From positions 127,417 through 191,416 of the forward strand of contig CAVCUP010000003.1 of NCBI GenBank assembly GCA_963605405.1: a stretch of DNA of 64,000 bases. Direction: 5' to 3'. Below, piece by piece: positions 16,805 through 24,819 of this stretch. The position numbers and the translations under genes were made by a program. The stretch is from Paratractidigestivibacter sp963605405. Its GTDB lineage: Bacteria > Actinomycetota > Coriobacteriia > Coriobacteriales > Atopobiaceae. The notes beneath the pieces were generated by a model, which was not told where the DNA came from, made no database searches, and saw only the letters and a program-made list of their open reading frames with translations. Every line of letters begins with the position of its first letter. Positions within the stretch are counted from its first letter, which is position 1.

Positions 16805-18067
16805 CTAGTAGTGCCTGCCGTAACGCCCGCCGGAGATGCCGCGGCCGCGGGCACGCGAGCCGGCGAACATCGTGCGGGTGGGCTTCTTTGTGCTGCGGCC
16901 TTCCTGCGGGATGATGCGGCCGGTGTCGTAGCTGAAGCCCTCGAGGTCCCAGGTGGGGATGAGTTTCTTGGTGAAGTACTCGATCTCGCGCAGGGGGCTG
17001 ATCTCGTCGGGCGCGACGAAGGTGTAGGCATGGCCCGTGGCGCCCGCGCGGCCGGTGCGGCCGATGCGGTGCACGTAGTCCTCGGGGTCCATGGGCACGT
17101 CGAAGTTGACGACGGCGTCAATGCCGGAGACATCGATGCCGCGGCTCATCACGTCGGTGGCCACAAGGACCTGGACCTTGCCCTCGCGGAACTTCTCGAG
17201 GGCGCGCTCACGGGCCTTCTGCGGGCGGTCGGCGTGCATGACGTCTACCTTGACCTGCGCGTTCTTGAGCATCTTGCTGACGTCGTCCACGCGGTGCTTG
17301 GTGCGGCAGAACACGAGCACGCGCTCAGGCTTCTCGCCTGCCGCGCCGCCGGTGGCAAGAAGCGCGCGCAGCAGCTCGGGTTTCTGCGCCTGCGTGACGG
17401 GGCAGAGATGCTCATCGACGGTATCGGCCGTCTCGCCCACGCGGGCGATCTCGACCGTCACGGGGTCGGTGAGCAGCGCATCGATGGTCGACTTGATCGA
17501 CGGCGGGATGGTAGCCGAGAAGAGCAGGGTCTGGTGCTTGGCCGGAAGCGCGTGCATGATACGGCGGACGCTCGGCCAGAAGCCCATGTCCAGCATGCGG
17601 TCGGCCTCGTCGAGAACGAGCGTCTGCACATGGGCGAGGCTCACGTGGTTGTGTTCCATGAGGTCGAGTAGGCGGCCTGGCGTGGCGACGAGAAGGTCGC
17701 AGCCCCGCTCGAGCTGCTCGATCTGCTTCTCGAAGCGGGCGCCGCCCATGACGATGACGGCCTTCTGGCCGGTCTTCTCGCAGACGACGCTCACGACCTG
17801 GTCGATCTGTGCGGCGAGCTCGCGCGTCGGCGTCACGACGAGCGCGTGCGGGCCCTTGCCCTTTGCGTTGGCGATGATCTGCAGCGTCGGCAGGGCGAAC
17901 GCGGCGGTCTTTCCCGTGCCGGTCTGCGCGGAGGCGACGACGTCGCGCCCGGCGAGGACCTCGGGGATGGCGCCGGCCTGGACCGGCGTGGGGGTGGAAA
18001 AGCCGAGGGCGTCTACCCCGGCTAGAATCTGCTCGTTTAGCCCGAGCTCGGCAAATGTGGTAGTCAT
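16805..18067 (-). CDS. DEAD-box ATP-dependent RNA helicase (RhlE-like)
   Basis: A 420-aa helicase of superfamily 2. The N-terminal Q motif (FSTPTPVQAGAIP) precedes Walker A SAQTGTGKT, motif Ia PTRELAAQ, DEAD (VLDEADRMLDMGF), SAT, and in the C-terminal RecA domain VFCRTKHRVDDVS, TDVMSRGIDV and HRIGRTGRAG. A short basic Gly/Arg tail (GSRARGRGISGGRYGRHY) probably contacts RNA. Such helicases remodel rRNA or mRNA structure, often at low temperature. Start ATG 18067 has only a weak GCAGGC upstream. The gene lies after the metQ terminator and so is transcribed separately. Confidence 0.92.
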   Translation of the reverse strand: MTTTFAELGLNEQILAGVDALGFSTPTPVQAGAIPEVLAGRDVVASAQTGTGKTAAFALPTLQIIANAKGKGPHALVVTPTRELAAQIDQVVSVVCEKTGQKAVIVMGGARFEKQIEQLERGCDLLVATPGRLLDLMEHNHVSLAHVQTLVLDEADRMLDMGFWPSVRRIMHALPAKHQTLLFSATIPPSIKSTIDALLTDPVTVEIARVGETADTVDEHLCPVTQAQKPELLRALLATGGAAGEKPERVLVFCRTKHRVDDVSKMLKNAQVKVDVMHADRPQKARERALEKFREGKVQVLVATDVMSRGIDVSGIDAVVNFDVPMDPEDYVHRIGRTGRAGATGHAYTFVAPDEISPLREIEYFTKKLIPTWDLEGFSYDTGRIIPQEGRSTKKPTRTMFAGSRARGRGISGGRYGRHY

Positions 18068-18082
18068 GCCTGCAAGTATGCA

Positions 18083-18124
18083 CCAAAGCGCCCCGTCTCT
18101 GCACGCAGGGACGGGGCGCTTTGG
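18083..18124 (-). terminator. Terminator after metQ
   Basis: CCAAAGCGCCCCGTC (18083-18097) pairs with GACGGGGCGCTTTGG (18110-18124), a 15-bp perfect stem. There is little U-tract beyond the stem, but the AAAG/CTTT end contributes. It separates metNIQ from the helicase gene. Confidence 0.65.
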
Positions 18125-18212
18125 TTGAAATTCTGTGGCGCGGGCCGGCTTAGTGCGGCGCGACCCGCGGCCAGCGGCCGGCGCGACTCGGCCGGGCGCT
18201 TCTTGCCAGCGA

Positions 18213-19073
18213 CTAGAACACCGGAATGACGGAGCCCTTGTACTCGCTCTCGATGAAGTCCTTGGCGGTCTGGCTGCTCAGGGCCTTGATGAGGGCCTTG
18301 GTCTTGTTGGACTCCTCGTCACCCTTGCGCACGGCGATGATGTTCGCGTAGGTCTGGGCAGCCTCGGAATCGGCTTCCTCGGCGGCGAGGGTCGCGGAGG
18401 TGTCGAGGCCGGCGGAAAGCGCGTAGTTGCCGTTGATGATGGCGAAGTCGACGTCCTCGAGCGAGCGGGCGACGGCCGCGGCCTCGACCTCGACGAGCTG
18501 GATGTTGTGGGGGTTGGACTCGATGTCGTTGGCGGTCGCCTCGAGGCCGACGCCGTCCTTAAGGGTAATCACGCCCTGGTCCTGGAGCAGCAGGAGCGCG
18601 CGGGCCTCGTTGGTGGCGTCGGAGGGAACGGCGATCTGGGCACCGTCGGGGACGTTCTTGATGTCGGAGGACTTGCCGGCATAGATGCCCATCGGCTCGA
18701 AGTGGATCGCGTAGGCGCTCACGAGGTCGGTGCCGTTCTCCTCGTTGTAGTTCTCGAGGTAGGGGGCGTGCTGGAAGTAGTTGGCGTCGAGGTCGCCCTC
18801 GGAGAGCGCGACGTTGGGCTGGACGTAGTCGTTGTACTCGACGACCTTGAGCTCGTAGCCGGCGGCCTTGAGCTCGTCGGCCACGGCGTTGAGAATCTCG
18901 GCGTGGGGTGAGGGAGAAGCGCCGACGGTGATCACGTTGTCGGACGCAGCAGACGTGTTGGAGCTGCCGGAGGAGCTGGACGCGTTGCTGCCGCCGCAGG
19001 CGACGAGCGAGAGGGCGAGGGCGCCGCTGGCGAGAATGCCGGCAGCCGGCTTGATGAAGTTCTTGATGGACAT
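18213..19073 (-). CDS. metQ: Methionine ABC transporter substrate-binding lipoprotein MetQ
   Basis: A 286-aa lipoprotein that binds methionine outside the membrane. ATG 19073 (minus) has GAAAGGAA upstream. The signal peptide ends in lipobox LVAC with C26 as the lipidated residue, followed by a Ser/Gly/Asn-rich linker. Family motifs include ITVGASPSPHAEIL, YFQHAPYLENYN, HFEPMGIY and IAVPSDATNEARALLLLQ. It is the last gene of metN-metI-metQ, with a 188-base gap after metI that may allow separate expression of the more abundant binding protein. Confidence 0.95.
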   Translation of the reverse strand: MSIKNFIKPAAGILASGALALSLVACGGSNASSSSGSSNTSAASDNVITVGASPSPHAEILNAVADELKAAGYELKVVEYNDYVQPNVALSEGDLDANYFQHAPYLENYNEENGTDLVSAYAIHFEPMGIYAGKSSDIKNVPDGAQIAVPSDATNEARALLLLQDQGVITLKDGVGLEATANDIESNPHNIQLVEVEAAAVARSLEDVDFAIINGNYALSAGLDTSATLAAEEADSEAAQTYANIIAVRKGDEESNKTKALIKALSSQTAKDFIESEYKGSVIPVF

Positions 19074-19260
19074 GGCGGTTCCTTTCGAATGATGGCGAGT
19101 CTCTTTGCAAAGACAGGTTGACCTATGAGTAGCCAGGGGCCTGGCGTGACTCCAAAACAGGGATGGGTTGTTTGACGCTTGGGTTTGGCCTGGTCAAAGA
19201 TGATTTCCGAGTCGACCTTTACGACCTACGGCCTGCGGCGCCGTGCTGTGTGTATATGCG

Positions 19261-19938
19261 CTAGGAGCGCATTCGCTTGTCGCAGCCGCGAACGAGCAGG
19301 TTGCACAGCGTCTGGATGACCTGCACCATAACGATGAGGATGATCACGGTGGCGATCATGACGTCGTCCTGGTAGCGCTGGTAGCCGTAGCGGATGGCGA
19401 TGTCGCCGAGTCCGCCCGCGCCCACGGTGCCGGCCATCGCGGTGTAGCCGAGGATGGTGATGATCACGATCGGCAGGCCACGGAGTAGCGAGGGCAGGCC
19501 TTCGCGCAGGTACACCTTGAGGATGATTTCCCAGGTAGAGGCGCCCATCGACGTCGCGGCCTCGACGAGCCCGCGGTCGACCTCGGCCTCGCTCGACTCG
19601 ACCATGCGGGCCACGAAGGGCGCTGCCGAGACGATGAGCGGGAAGACGGCTGCCGGGACGCCGAGGGTGGTGCCCACGACGGCGCGCGTGACGGGAATCA
19701 GGAAGAGCAGCAGGATGATGAACGGCAGCGAGCGGGCCATGTTCACCAGCCAACCAATGATGGAATAGGCGACGCGGTTCGGGCGTAGGCCCTCGGGCGC
19801 GAGCACGGTGAGCAGCGTGCCGAGCACGATGCCGATGACGTAGGCGCCGATCGTGGATGCGACCACCATGACGGTCGTGTCGACCGTTCCCTGGGCAAGA
19901 AGCACGCCGTACTTCTCGATGAATGCGGAAAAGACCAT
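19261..19938 (-). CDS. metI: Methionine ABC transporter permease MetI
   Basis: A 225-aa membrane protein with five predicted helices and the permease EAA-type loop (VEAATSMGASTWEIILKVYLREGLP). It forms the channel of the D-methionine/L-methionine importer. ATG 19938 overlaps the metN stop by one base (TAATG), which implies translational coupling. The length is typical for MetI. Conserved features include ARSLPFIILLLFLIP near residue 65 and TMAGTVGAGGLGDIAIRYGYQRY-like sequence near residue 165. Confidence 0.93.
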   Translation of the reverse strand: MVFSAFIEKYGVLLAQGTVDTTVMVVASTIGAYVIGIVLGTLLTVLAPEGLRPNRVAYSIIGWLVNMARSLPFIILLLFLIPVTRAVVGTTLGVPAAVFPLIVSAAPFVARMVESSEAEVDRGLVEAATSMGASTWEIILKVYLREGLPSLLRGLPIVIITILGYTAMAGTVGAGGLGDIAIRYGYQRYQDDVMIATVIILIVMVQVIQTLCNLLVRGCDKRMRS

Positions 19939-20696
19939 TACTGCGCGCCTCCCTCGAACTGGAGCAGTGCCCGGGTTACCTCGGCCTGCGGGTTGCCGAA
20001 GACCTCGGCGACGGTGCCTTCCTCGACCACGCGGCCGGCCTCCATGACGGCGATGCGCCCGCAGATGCGGCGCGCGACGGCGAGGGAGTGGGTGATAAGC
20101 ACGATGGTCACGCCGAGCTCCTTGTTGATTTGGGCAAGGAGGTCGAGGACCTGGCTGGTGGTGAGCGTGTCGAGCGCGGACGTGGCCTCGTCGCAGAGCA
20201 GATACTTCGGGCGGGTCATGAGGGCGCGCGCGATGGCGACGCGCTGCTGCTGGCCACCGGAGAGCTGCGAGGGGTAGGAGTCCTCCTTGCCCTCGAGGCC
20301 CACGAGCTTGAGGAGCTCTCGGCCGCGGGCCTTCGCATCCTTGGCCGAGACGCGGCCGGAGGCGCTGGCGAGCGTGGACGGAAAGACCACGTTGTCGAGC
20401 ACCGTGCGCTGCTGGAAGAGGTTGATGCCCTGGAAGATCATTCCGATATCGGAACGAAGGACGCGCAGGTCGCGGCCCTGAAGGCCGGTGACGTTCTGGC
20501 CGTCGATGACGACCGATCCGCTCGTGGGGTGCTCGAGCAGATTGATGCAGCGCACGAGGGTGGACTTGCCCGCGCCGGACTCGCCGATGATGCCGTAGAC
20601 CTCGCCGGTCTGGATCGTGAGCGAGACGCCGTCCAACGCGCGCATCTGGCCCGCGGCGCCGTCGAAAACCTTGGTTATGTCGGTAAGCTGAATCAT
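19938..20696 (-). CDS. metN: Methionine ABC transporter ATPase MetN (short form)
   Basis: A 252-aa ABC ATPase: Walker A GESGAGKST (residues 38-46), Q-loop MIFQGINLFQQRTV, signature LSGGQQQRVAIAR, Walker B LLCDEATSALD and the switch His in VLITHSL. It energises methionine import with MetI and MetQ. Typical MetN is about 340 aa with a C-terminal NIL/ACT domain that binds methionine and inhibits transport. Here the protein stops soon after the ATPase core, so that control is probably lost. The ribosome binding site before 20696 is weak. It is the first gene of the operon. Confidence 0.9.
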   Translation of the reverse strand: MIQLTDITKVFDGAAGQMRALDGVSLTIQTGEVYGIIGESGAGKSTLVRCINLLEHPTSGSVVIDGQNVTGLQGRDLRVLRSDIGMIFQGINLFQQRTVLDNVVFPSTLASASGRVSAKDAKARGRELLKLVGLEGKEDSYPSQLSGGQQQRVAIARALMTRPKYLLCDEATSALDTLTTSQVLDLLAQINKELGVTIVLITHSLAVARRICGRIAVMEAGRVVEEGTVAEVFGNPQAEVTRALLQFEGGAQ

Positions 20697-20749
20697 GGTG
20701 GGATGAAGTCTAGCACCGCCTTAAAGCCCAACTTGTCCTGAAGACTAGA

Positions 20750-20774
20750 GCGATATCCGATGGGTGGCTATCGC
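20750..20774 (-). promoter_or_regulatory. Dyad upstream of metN
   Basis: GCGATA (20750-20755) and TATCGC (20769-20774) form a 6-bp inverted repeat 54-78 bases before the metN start. A different dyad containing CGATA precedes the metY-like gene (42006-42026). It could be an operator or part of a structured leader; no known SAM riboswitch consensus is recognisable. Confidence 0.25.
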
Positions 20775-20857
20775 TTGCAGCTATAGCCAGGTTCGCGGGG
20801 TTGGATATAGGGCGATTTTTTTGTCGGCTCATCGGCGCTCCTTTTGTGCGTCGTGCC

Positions 20858-20985
20858 CGACTTATCCCACTTTAAAACTGAGTTCACCGAGTAGCGGGGA
20901 GTCGGAAGGAGCCCGCTAACTGGGCAAATGCAACTCGAGGAAGGCCGGCTACTCGCCAAGTTCAATTTTAAAGTGGGATAAGTCG
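20858..20985. repeat. Inverted-repeat element, copy B (128 bp)
   Basis: A perfect 20-bp inverted repeat, CGACTTATCCCACTTTAAAA at 20858-20877 and its complement at 20966-20985, brackets an interior with CGAGTAGCGGGG and a GCTACTCG partner. Interior similarity to copy A includes GAGTAGCGG and the block around GCTAACTGGGCAAA. It lies between the divergent metN and metA. Confidence 0.8.
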
Positions 20986-21107
20986 GCCATGCATTAATGG
21001 CGCCGCGCATTTGGCCCTTAGGCCCCCGTGTTTAAACGCCTCGCGCCGCTCGGGGCCGGTCTTTCGGCCTCGAGCGGCACCTGCCCCGGCTACCTTGCGC
21101 TCGTTGC

Positions 21108-21113
21108 TATACT
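21108..21113 (+). promoter_or_regulatory. Candidate -10 box for the metA leader
   Basis: TATACT preceded by GC lies 39 bases before the leader ORF start. A TTGCGC about 13 bases upstream is too close for a standard -35, so the promoter is only tentative. Confidence 0.35.
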
Positions 21114-21137
21114 GAGCTTTGTTTAGACGCGATTTTT

Positions 21138-21249
21138 GAGGGGAGAAGCACATGCACGTTGGCGCCGCCCTCCCCTCGTTGATGCGAATGCGGACGCACT
21201 GCTGAGGCTGGCCGCCTGGTCGTTGCCCCTGAGCAGTGCTTTTCTTTGC
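21138..21249 (+). promoter_or_regulatory. metA leader: RBS hairpin, leader ORF and terminator
   Basis: GAGGGGAG (21138-21145), the ribosome binding site of a small leader ORF, can pair with CTCCCCTC (21170-21177) inside that ORF. The ORF ends within a terminator-like stem: GCACTGCT (21196-21203) pairs with AGCAGTGC (21232-21239), followed by TTTTCTTT. About 60 bases later metA starts. This layout fits transcription attenuation: a ribosome stalled at the Met codons would cover the 5' arm of the terminator. No T-box or SAM riboswitch consensus is visible. Confidence 0.5.
21152..21205 (+). CDS. Putative 17-residue leader peptide upstream of metA
   Basis: ATG 21152 with GAGGGGAG 7-14 bases upstream encodes MHVGAALPSLMRMRTHC and stops at TGA 21203-21205. 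It has three Met (M1, M11, M13) and a terminal Cys, the amino acids tied to metA regulation. The last codons overlap the 5' arm of the terminator stem. It is too short for statistical support; the claim rests on layout and composition. Confidence 0.45.
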   Translation: MHVGAALPSLMRMRTHC

Positions 21250-21305
21250 GCCTTGTGCGCACCTGTGTTTAACCGCCCGTTCGCATCTATATAGGAGACT
21301 GAGCC

Positions 21306-22271
21306 ATGCCGATCAACATTCCCGACGGTCTGCCTGCCAAGGCGACCCTGCACCAGGAGCGAATCTTTGCCCTTGAGGAGGAGGTGGCCAACAACCAGCA
21401 GATCCGTCCGCTGCATGTGGTCATCCTCAACCTCATGCCCACCAAGGTCGAGACCGAGACGCAGATCCTGCGCCTCATCTCCAAGTCGCCGCTGCAGGTG
21501 AGCTGCGACTTCATGCGTGTGAGTAGCCACGAGGCCACGCACACGTCGGCCGACCACCTGGTCAAGTTCTACGACACCTTCGACACGCTCAAGGACAACT
21601 ACTACGACGGACTCATCGTCACCGGCGCGCCGATCGAGCACCTCGAGTTCGAGGACGTTGACTACTGGGACGAGTTCTGCCGCATCGTCGATTGGTCGCA
21701 GACCCATGTGCTCTCGACCATGTATCTGTGTTGGGGCGCGCTCGCGGGGCTCTATCACCTGTACGGCATTCCAAAGAAGATGCTTGGCGCCAAGCTCTTC
21801 GGCGTTTTTAAGCAGCGGCTTTGCGACGAGTACAACTTCCTTACCAACGGCTTCGACGAGGTGCACTACATGCCGCACTCTCGCCACGCGGCCATCGACA
21901 CGGCAGCCCTCGCCGCGCATCCTGAGCTGCAGGTTCTTTCCGAGGGCTTCACGAGCGGCCCGGCGCTTATCGCCACGCGCGACTTCCACGAGGTGTACGT
22001 GACCGGCCACTTCGAGTACGGGCGCGACACGCTCGGCTCCGAGTTCTGGCGCGACTTCCACAAGGGCCTGCCCATTCGCGTGCCGGAGAACTACTTCCCC
22101 GACGACGACCCCGAGCAGCAGCCGCTCTTTACCTGGCGCGCGCACGCGAACCTGCTGTACCGCAACTGGCTCAACTGGATCTACCAGATGACCCCGTACG
22201 AGCTCGAGCGGATTCCCGAGGTCATCGAGGAGCTGCGCGGCGGCGGCGACATCATGACGGATAAGTTCTAG
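21306..22271 (+). CDS. metA: Homoserine O-acetyltransferase (MetA family, acetyl type)
   Basis: A 321-aa enzyme that acylates homoserine as the first committed step of methionine synthesis. Start ATG 21306 follows AGGAGA. Catalytic residues align exactly with the characterised family: C142 in MYLCWGALAGLYHLYG, H235 and E237 in GHFEYGR. Residue 111 is Glu (GAPIEHLEF). In MetA enzymes Glu at this position goes with acetyl-CoA use, whereas Gly (E. coli) goes with succinyl-CoA. The O-acetylhomoserine sulfhydrylase-like gene at 42152 fits an acetyl route. The gene is transcribed away from metNIQ and appears to be controlled by the upstream leader. Confidence 0.95.
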   Translation: MPINIPDGLPAKATLHQERIFALEEEVANNQQIRPLHVVILNLMPTKVETETQILRLISKSPLQVSCDFMRVSSHEATHTSADHLVKFYDTFDTLKDNYYDGLIVTGAPIEHLEFEDVDYWDEFCRIVDWSQTHVLSTMYLCWGALAGLYHLYGIPKKMLGAKLFGVFKQRLCDEYNFLTNGFDEVHYMPHSRHAAIDTAALAAHPELQVLSEGFTSGPALIATRDFHEVYVTGHFEYGRDTLGSEFWRDFHKGLPIRVPENYFPDDDPEQQPLFTWRAHANLLYRNWLNWIYQMTPYELERIPEVIEELRGGGDIMTDKF

Positions 22272-22302
22272 ACACGGCGGCGCGGCGAGAAGGGCAAATT
22301 TC

Positions 22303-22782
22303 ATGGCGGCGGAAACGGCGACTCCGGCGGCTTCGGCGCAGGGAGAAGAGCGCATTACCGAGGAGCTGCTCGAGCGGCTGCTCGCGTCGGCCACGCCGGA
22401 GGCGTATCTCTCGGCGCCGGACGCGACGGTCGAGCGCGCCTTGCCGGATTACCTGCACGAGCTGCTCGATGCGCATAGGCTGAAGCGGGCCGACGTGGTG
22501 CGCGCGAGCGGGATCAACGCCACGGTGGTCTACGACATCTTCTCGGGAAAGAGCCGTCCGGGACGCGACCATGCGATCATGCTCGCGTTCGGCCTGGGCT
22601 GCGACCTGCGCGAATGCCAGCGGCTTTTGCGCCTTGCCGGCGTTTCCGAACTGTGGTGCAAGGTTCGGCGCGACGCGGTGCTCATCTGGTGCGTGGAGAG
22701 GGGCCTCACGCGCGAGGAGGCCGACGACGAGCTGTACCGCCTCGGCGAGAAGACCCTGCTGGGCACGGGCCCGCTGCGCTAA
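22303..22782 (+). CDS. HTH (XRE-like) DNA-binding protein
   Basis: A 159-aa protein starting at ATG 22303, 31 bases after metA. Residues 45-105 look like a lambda-repressor-type helix-turn-helix: LHELLDAHRLKRADVVRASGINATVVYDIFSGKSRPGRDHAIMLAFGLGCDLRECQRLLRLAG. Flanking regions are helical and acidic, and there is no sensor domain. It lies directly before the membrane kinase gene and is a natural candidate to bind the CAGYTGNCARCTG dyads upstream of that gene and four others, but this link is inferred from position only. It could share the metA transcript. Confidence 0.65.
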   Translation: MAAETATPAASAQGEERITEELLERLLASATPEAYLSAPDATVERALPDYLHELLDAHRLKRADVVRASGINATVVYDIFSGKSRPGRDHAIMLAFGLGCDLRECQRLLRLAGVSELWCKVRRDAVLIWCVERGLTREEADDELYRLGEKTLLGTGPLR

Positions 22783-22820
22783 GGGATCGTCGCAGTACCT
22801 CGATGCAGAAGCCTCTTGCC

Positions 22821-22866
22821 GATTCAGTTGGCAACTAAAGAACCGTGCTGTCGCGGGGCATAAACT
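22821..22866 (+). promoter_or_regulatory. Shared dyad and -10 before the kinase gene (site 1)
   Basis: CAGTTGGCAACTA, centred near 22831, matches 12 of 13 positions of the dyad CAGYTGNCARCTG. TAAACT at 22861-22866 lies 30 bases downstream as a -10-like hexamer. The start codon is at 22933. Confidence 0.55.
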
Positions 22867-22932
22867 ATTAGTTTGGCGTTGAGGGCTCCTGCGGGTGGGA
22901 GTTCCGAACGTGCCGACGAAGATAGGAGCGGT

Positions 22933-24621
22933 TTGAACGACGAGCAGGTCATGCATGCCATGAGCCTTGATGACGTGTATCACGTCGATCGAGTGCTCGC
23001 GCAGGGCGCTGGCGGCGTGACCGAGCTTGTGTCCATCGAGGGCGCCGGTCCCTTTGTTCGCAAGAAGCTGCCCGTGGAGATTGCCAACCAGGGCGTTTGG
23101 TCGGCGATAGGTGCGCTCGATTGCAGGCGCCTGCCCAAGGTGGAGGCCACGTACTCCTTGCCGGACCAATTCGTTGTCGTGTATGACTATGTGCCCGGCC
23201 AGACGCTCGAGGAGCTGGTCACGGCGCACGGGCATCTTGGCCCCGCCGAGGCGGCGTCCCTCGCCGGCGACATTTGCGAGGCCGCGTCGGCGCTGCATTC
23301 ATGCGGAATCATCCATCGTGACCTGAGCCCGCGCAACGTGATCGTGGCGGCCGACGGCGCGCATCTCGTCGACCTCGGCATCGCGCGGATGCGCGTGGAG
23401 GGCGCGACGAGGGATACGACTTCGCTGGGTACGCACGGGTTTGCCTCGCCTGAGCAGTACGGGTTTGCTCAGACGGATGCCCGCAGCGACGTGTACGCCA
23501 TCGGCAAGCTGCTCGGGTACATGCTCACGGGCCTGCAGCCGGACGGCGAGGAATACGAGGCGCGGCTCGCGGACGCCGCGATGGTCGACGCCGGTTTGGC
23601 GAGCGTGGTTCGACGGGCATGCGCGTTCGAGCCGAGCGCGCGTTACCAGACGGCCGAGCAAATGGCCGCGGCGCTCGGTGAGGCTGCCGGCGTATCTGTG
23701 GGAAGAAGGGCCGCGAGCCACGGTGCCGACATCGGCGCGGGCACATCTGCCGCGAGCGCCGAGGCCGCTCCCAGCGGCAAGAAGCCCAAGGTCAACGTGG
23801 CGAACGTGCTCGTTGCGGTCGGAATCGCGGCGCTTCTTGCCGCCGTCGTGTTGGCGGTCCGGCTGGCGTTGGGCGCGGGGTCGGGGTCGTCAGGCGCTGC
23901 GGACGTCGGTGCCTCGAGCATATCTTCCGATTCCGACGCTTCGGCAAGCTCGACGCCCACGGCAAGCTCGGCGCCCACGGCAAGCTCGACGAATTCCTCC
24001 TCGAACGTGGCCCCGGCCCCGGACGGGGACGGCGAAGAGTCGCCGCTCGAGATTGTGGAGTCCGGCTGGTCTGCGGGCTCGTACGGCTACATCAACTTTG
24101 CCCTCGGGGTGAGGAACTCGAGCGAGAACACGGCCTATGAGCTGGTCGGCATTAAGGTCGTCGGTTACAACGAGGAGGGTAAGGTTCTCTTTAGCGAGGA
24201 CCAAGGAATCATGGCGTGCCTGCCCGGGCAGACGACATATTACGCGAGCCAGGCGGGCGGCGGTACTGCGCCCTCTCGCGTTGAGTTTACGCTGCAGAAG
24301 AGCTCGGCCACGTTGTCGCGGCGAATGACGGACGAGCTCGAGATGACGGTGACCGACCTTTCGATCTCCGAGCAGATTGGCTTAACGAATTTCGTGTGCA
24401 CGTATTCCGTGAGGGGTTCCGACGAGGCGCTCGCGAGCGTTTCTTCGTACATGAACATGACGGCGGCCATCGTCGTGCTGCGCGACGATGCCGGCAACAT
24501 CGTCTATGGAACCAATGCTTTTGCGTCCAGCCTCGAGCTCGGTGAGCGCCAGACCATTCAAGTCGCCGCGACCGACCTGCCGCCCTACGCCACCGCTGAG
24601 GCTTACGTCATGCCGTGGTAG
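22933..24621 (+). CDS. Membrane Ser/Thr protein kinase with extracellular domain
   Basis: A 562-aa receptor-like kinase. TTG 22933 is chosen for the AGGAG 5-9 bases upstream. The kinase domain spans residues 10-265: glycine-rich AQGAGGV, candidate ATP Lys at 44/45 (VRKKLP), catalytic loop H128-R-D130-LSPRN, D147-L-G in place of DFG, SPEQYG in place of APE, and RSDVYAIGKLL. The canonical HRDLKPxN Lys is Ser, a known variant whose activity is uncertain. A Ser/Lys linker precedes one membrane helix (about 290-318), then a Ser/Ala/Thr-rich stalk and an extracellular beta-rich domain (about 375-562). No PASTA repeats are present. It is the first gene of the putative dyad regulon. Confidence 0.85.
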   Translation: MNDEQVMHAMSLDDVYHVDRVLAQGAGGVTELVSIEGAGPFVRKKLPVEIANQGVWSAIGALDCRRLPKVEATYSLPDQFVVVYDYVPGQTLEELVTAHGHLGPAEAASLAGDICEAASALHSCGIIHRDLSPRNVIVAADGAHLVDLGIARMRVEGATRDTTSLGTHGFASPEQYGFAQTDARSDVYAIGKLLGYMLTGLQPDGEEYEARLADAAMVDAGLASVVRRACAFEPSARYQTAEQMAAALGEAAGVSVGRRAASHGADIGAGTSAASAEAAPSGKKPKVNVANVLVAVGIAALLAAVVLAVRLALGAGSGSSGAADVGASSISSDSDASASSTPTASSAPTASSTNSSSNVAPAPDGDGEESPLEIVESGWSAGSYGYINFALGVRNSSENTAYELVGIKVVGYNEEGKVLFSEDQGIMACLPGQTTYYASQAGGGTAPSRVEFTLQKSSATLSRRMTDELEMTVTDLSISEQIGLTNFVCTYSVRGSDEALASVSSYMNMTAAIVVLRDDAGNIVYGTNAFASSLELGERQTIQVAATDLPPYATAEAYVMPW

Positions 24622-24660
24622 GGCTTGCCCCTTGATTGCCCCTTGATTGGTCCGCTGGCT

Positions 24661-24700
24661 CACAGTGGGGCATAAAACGACTGTTTTGTGCCCCGCTGTG
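24661..24700 (+). terminator. Hairpin after the kinase gene
   Basis: CACAGTGGGGCATAAAAC pairs with GTTTTGTGCCCCGCTGTG around GACT, a stem of about 18 bp with two mismatches. There is no U-tract after it. A related GGGGCATAAACT sequence occurs at the kinase promoter. Confidence 0.45.
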
Positions 24701-24736
24701 AAACGGCGCCTCGACATTGCCCGCGCCGCTCGCCAA

Positions 24737-24781
24737 ATTCAGTTGTCAGCTGATGCGACCTGCCCTTCCAAGCTCTTTACT
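24737..24781 (+). promoter_or_regulatory. Shared dyad and -10 (site 2)
   Basis: CAGTTGTCAGCTG at 24740-24752 is a full match to CAGYTGNCARCTG. TTTACT at 24776-24781 is centred about 32 bases downstream, 39 bases before the ATG at 24820. Confidence 0.55.
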
Positions 24782-24819
24782 TTCAGGAGTCGTATTGGCT
24801 CTGAAGCAAGGAGAGCAAC

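Noticed and set aside
20697..21305. SAM riboswitch or T-box before metN or metA
   Set aside because: No SAM-I/IV core or T-box AGGGTGGNACCGCG sequence is seen. The leader ORF with terminator explains the metA side better.
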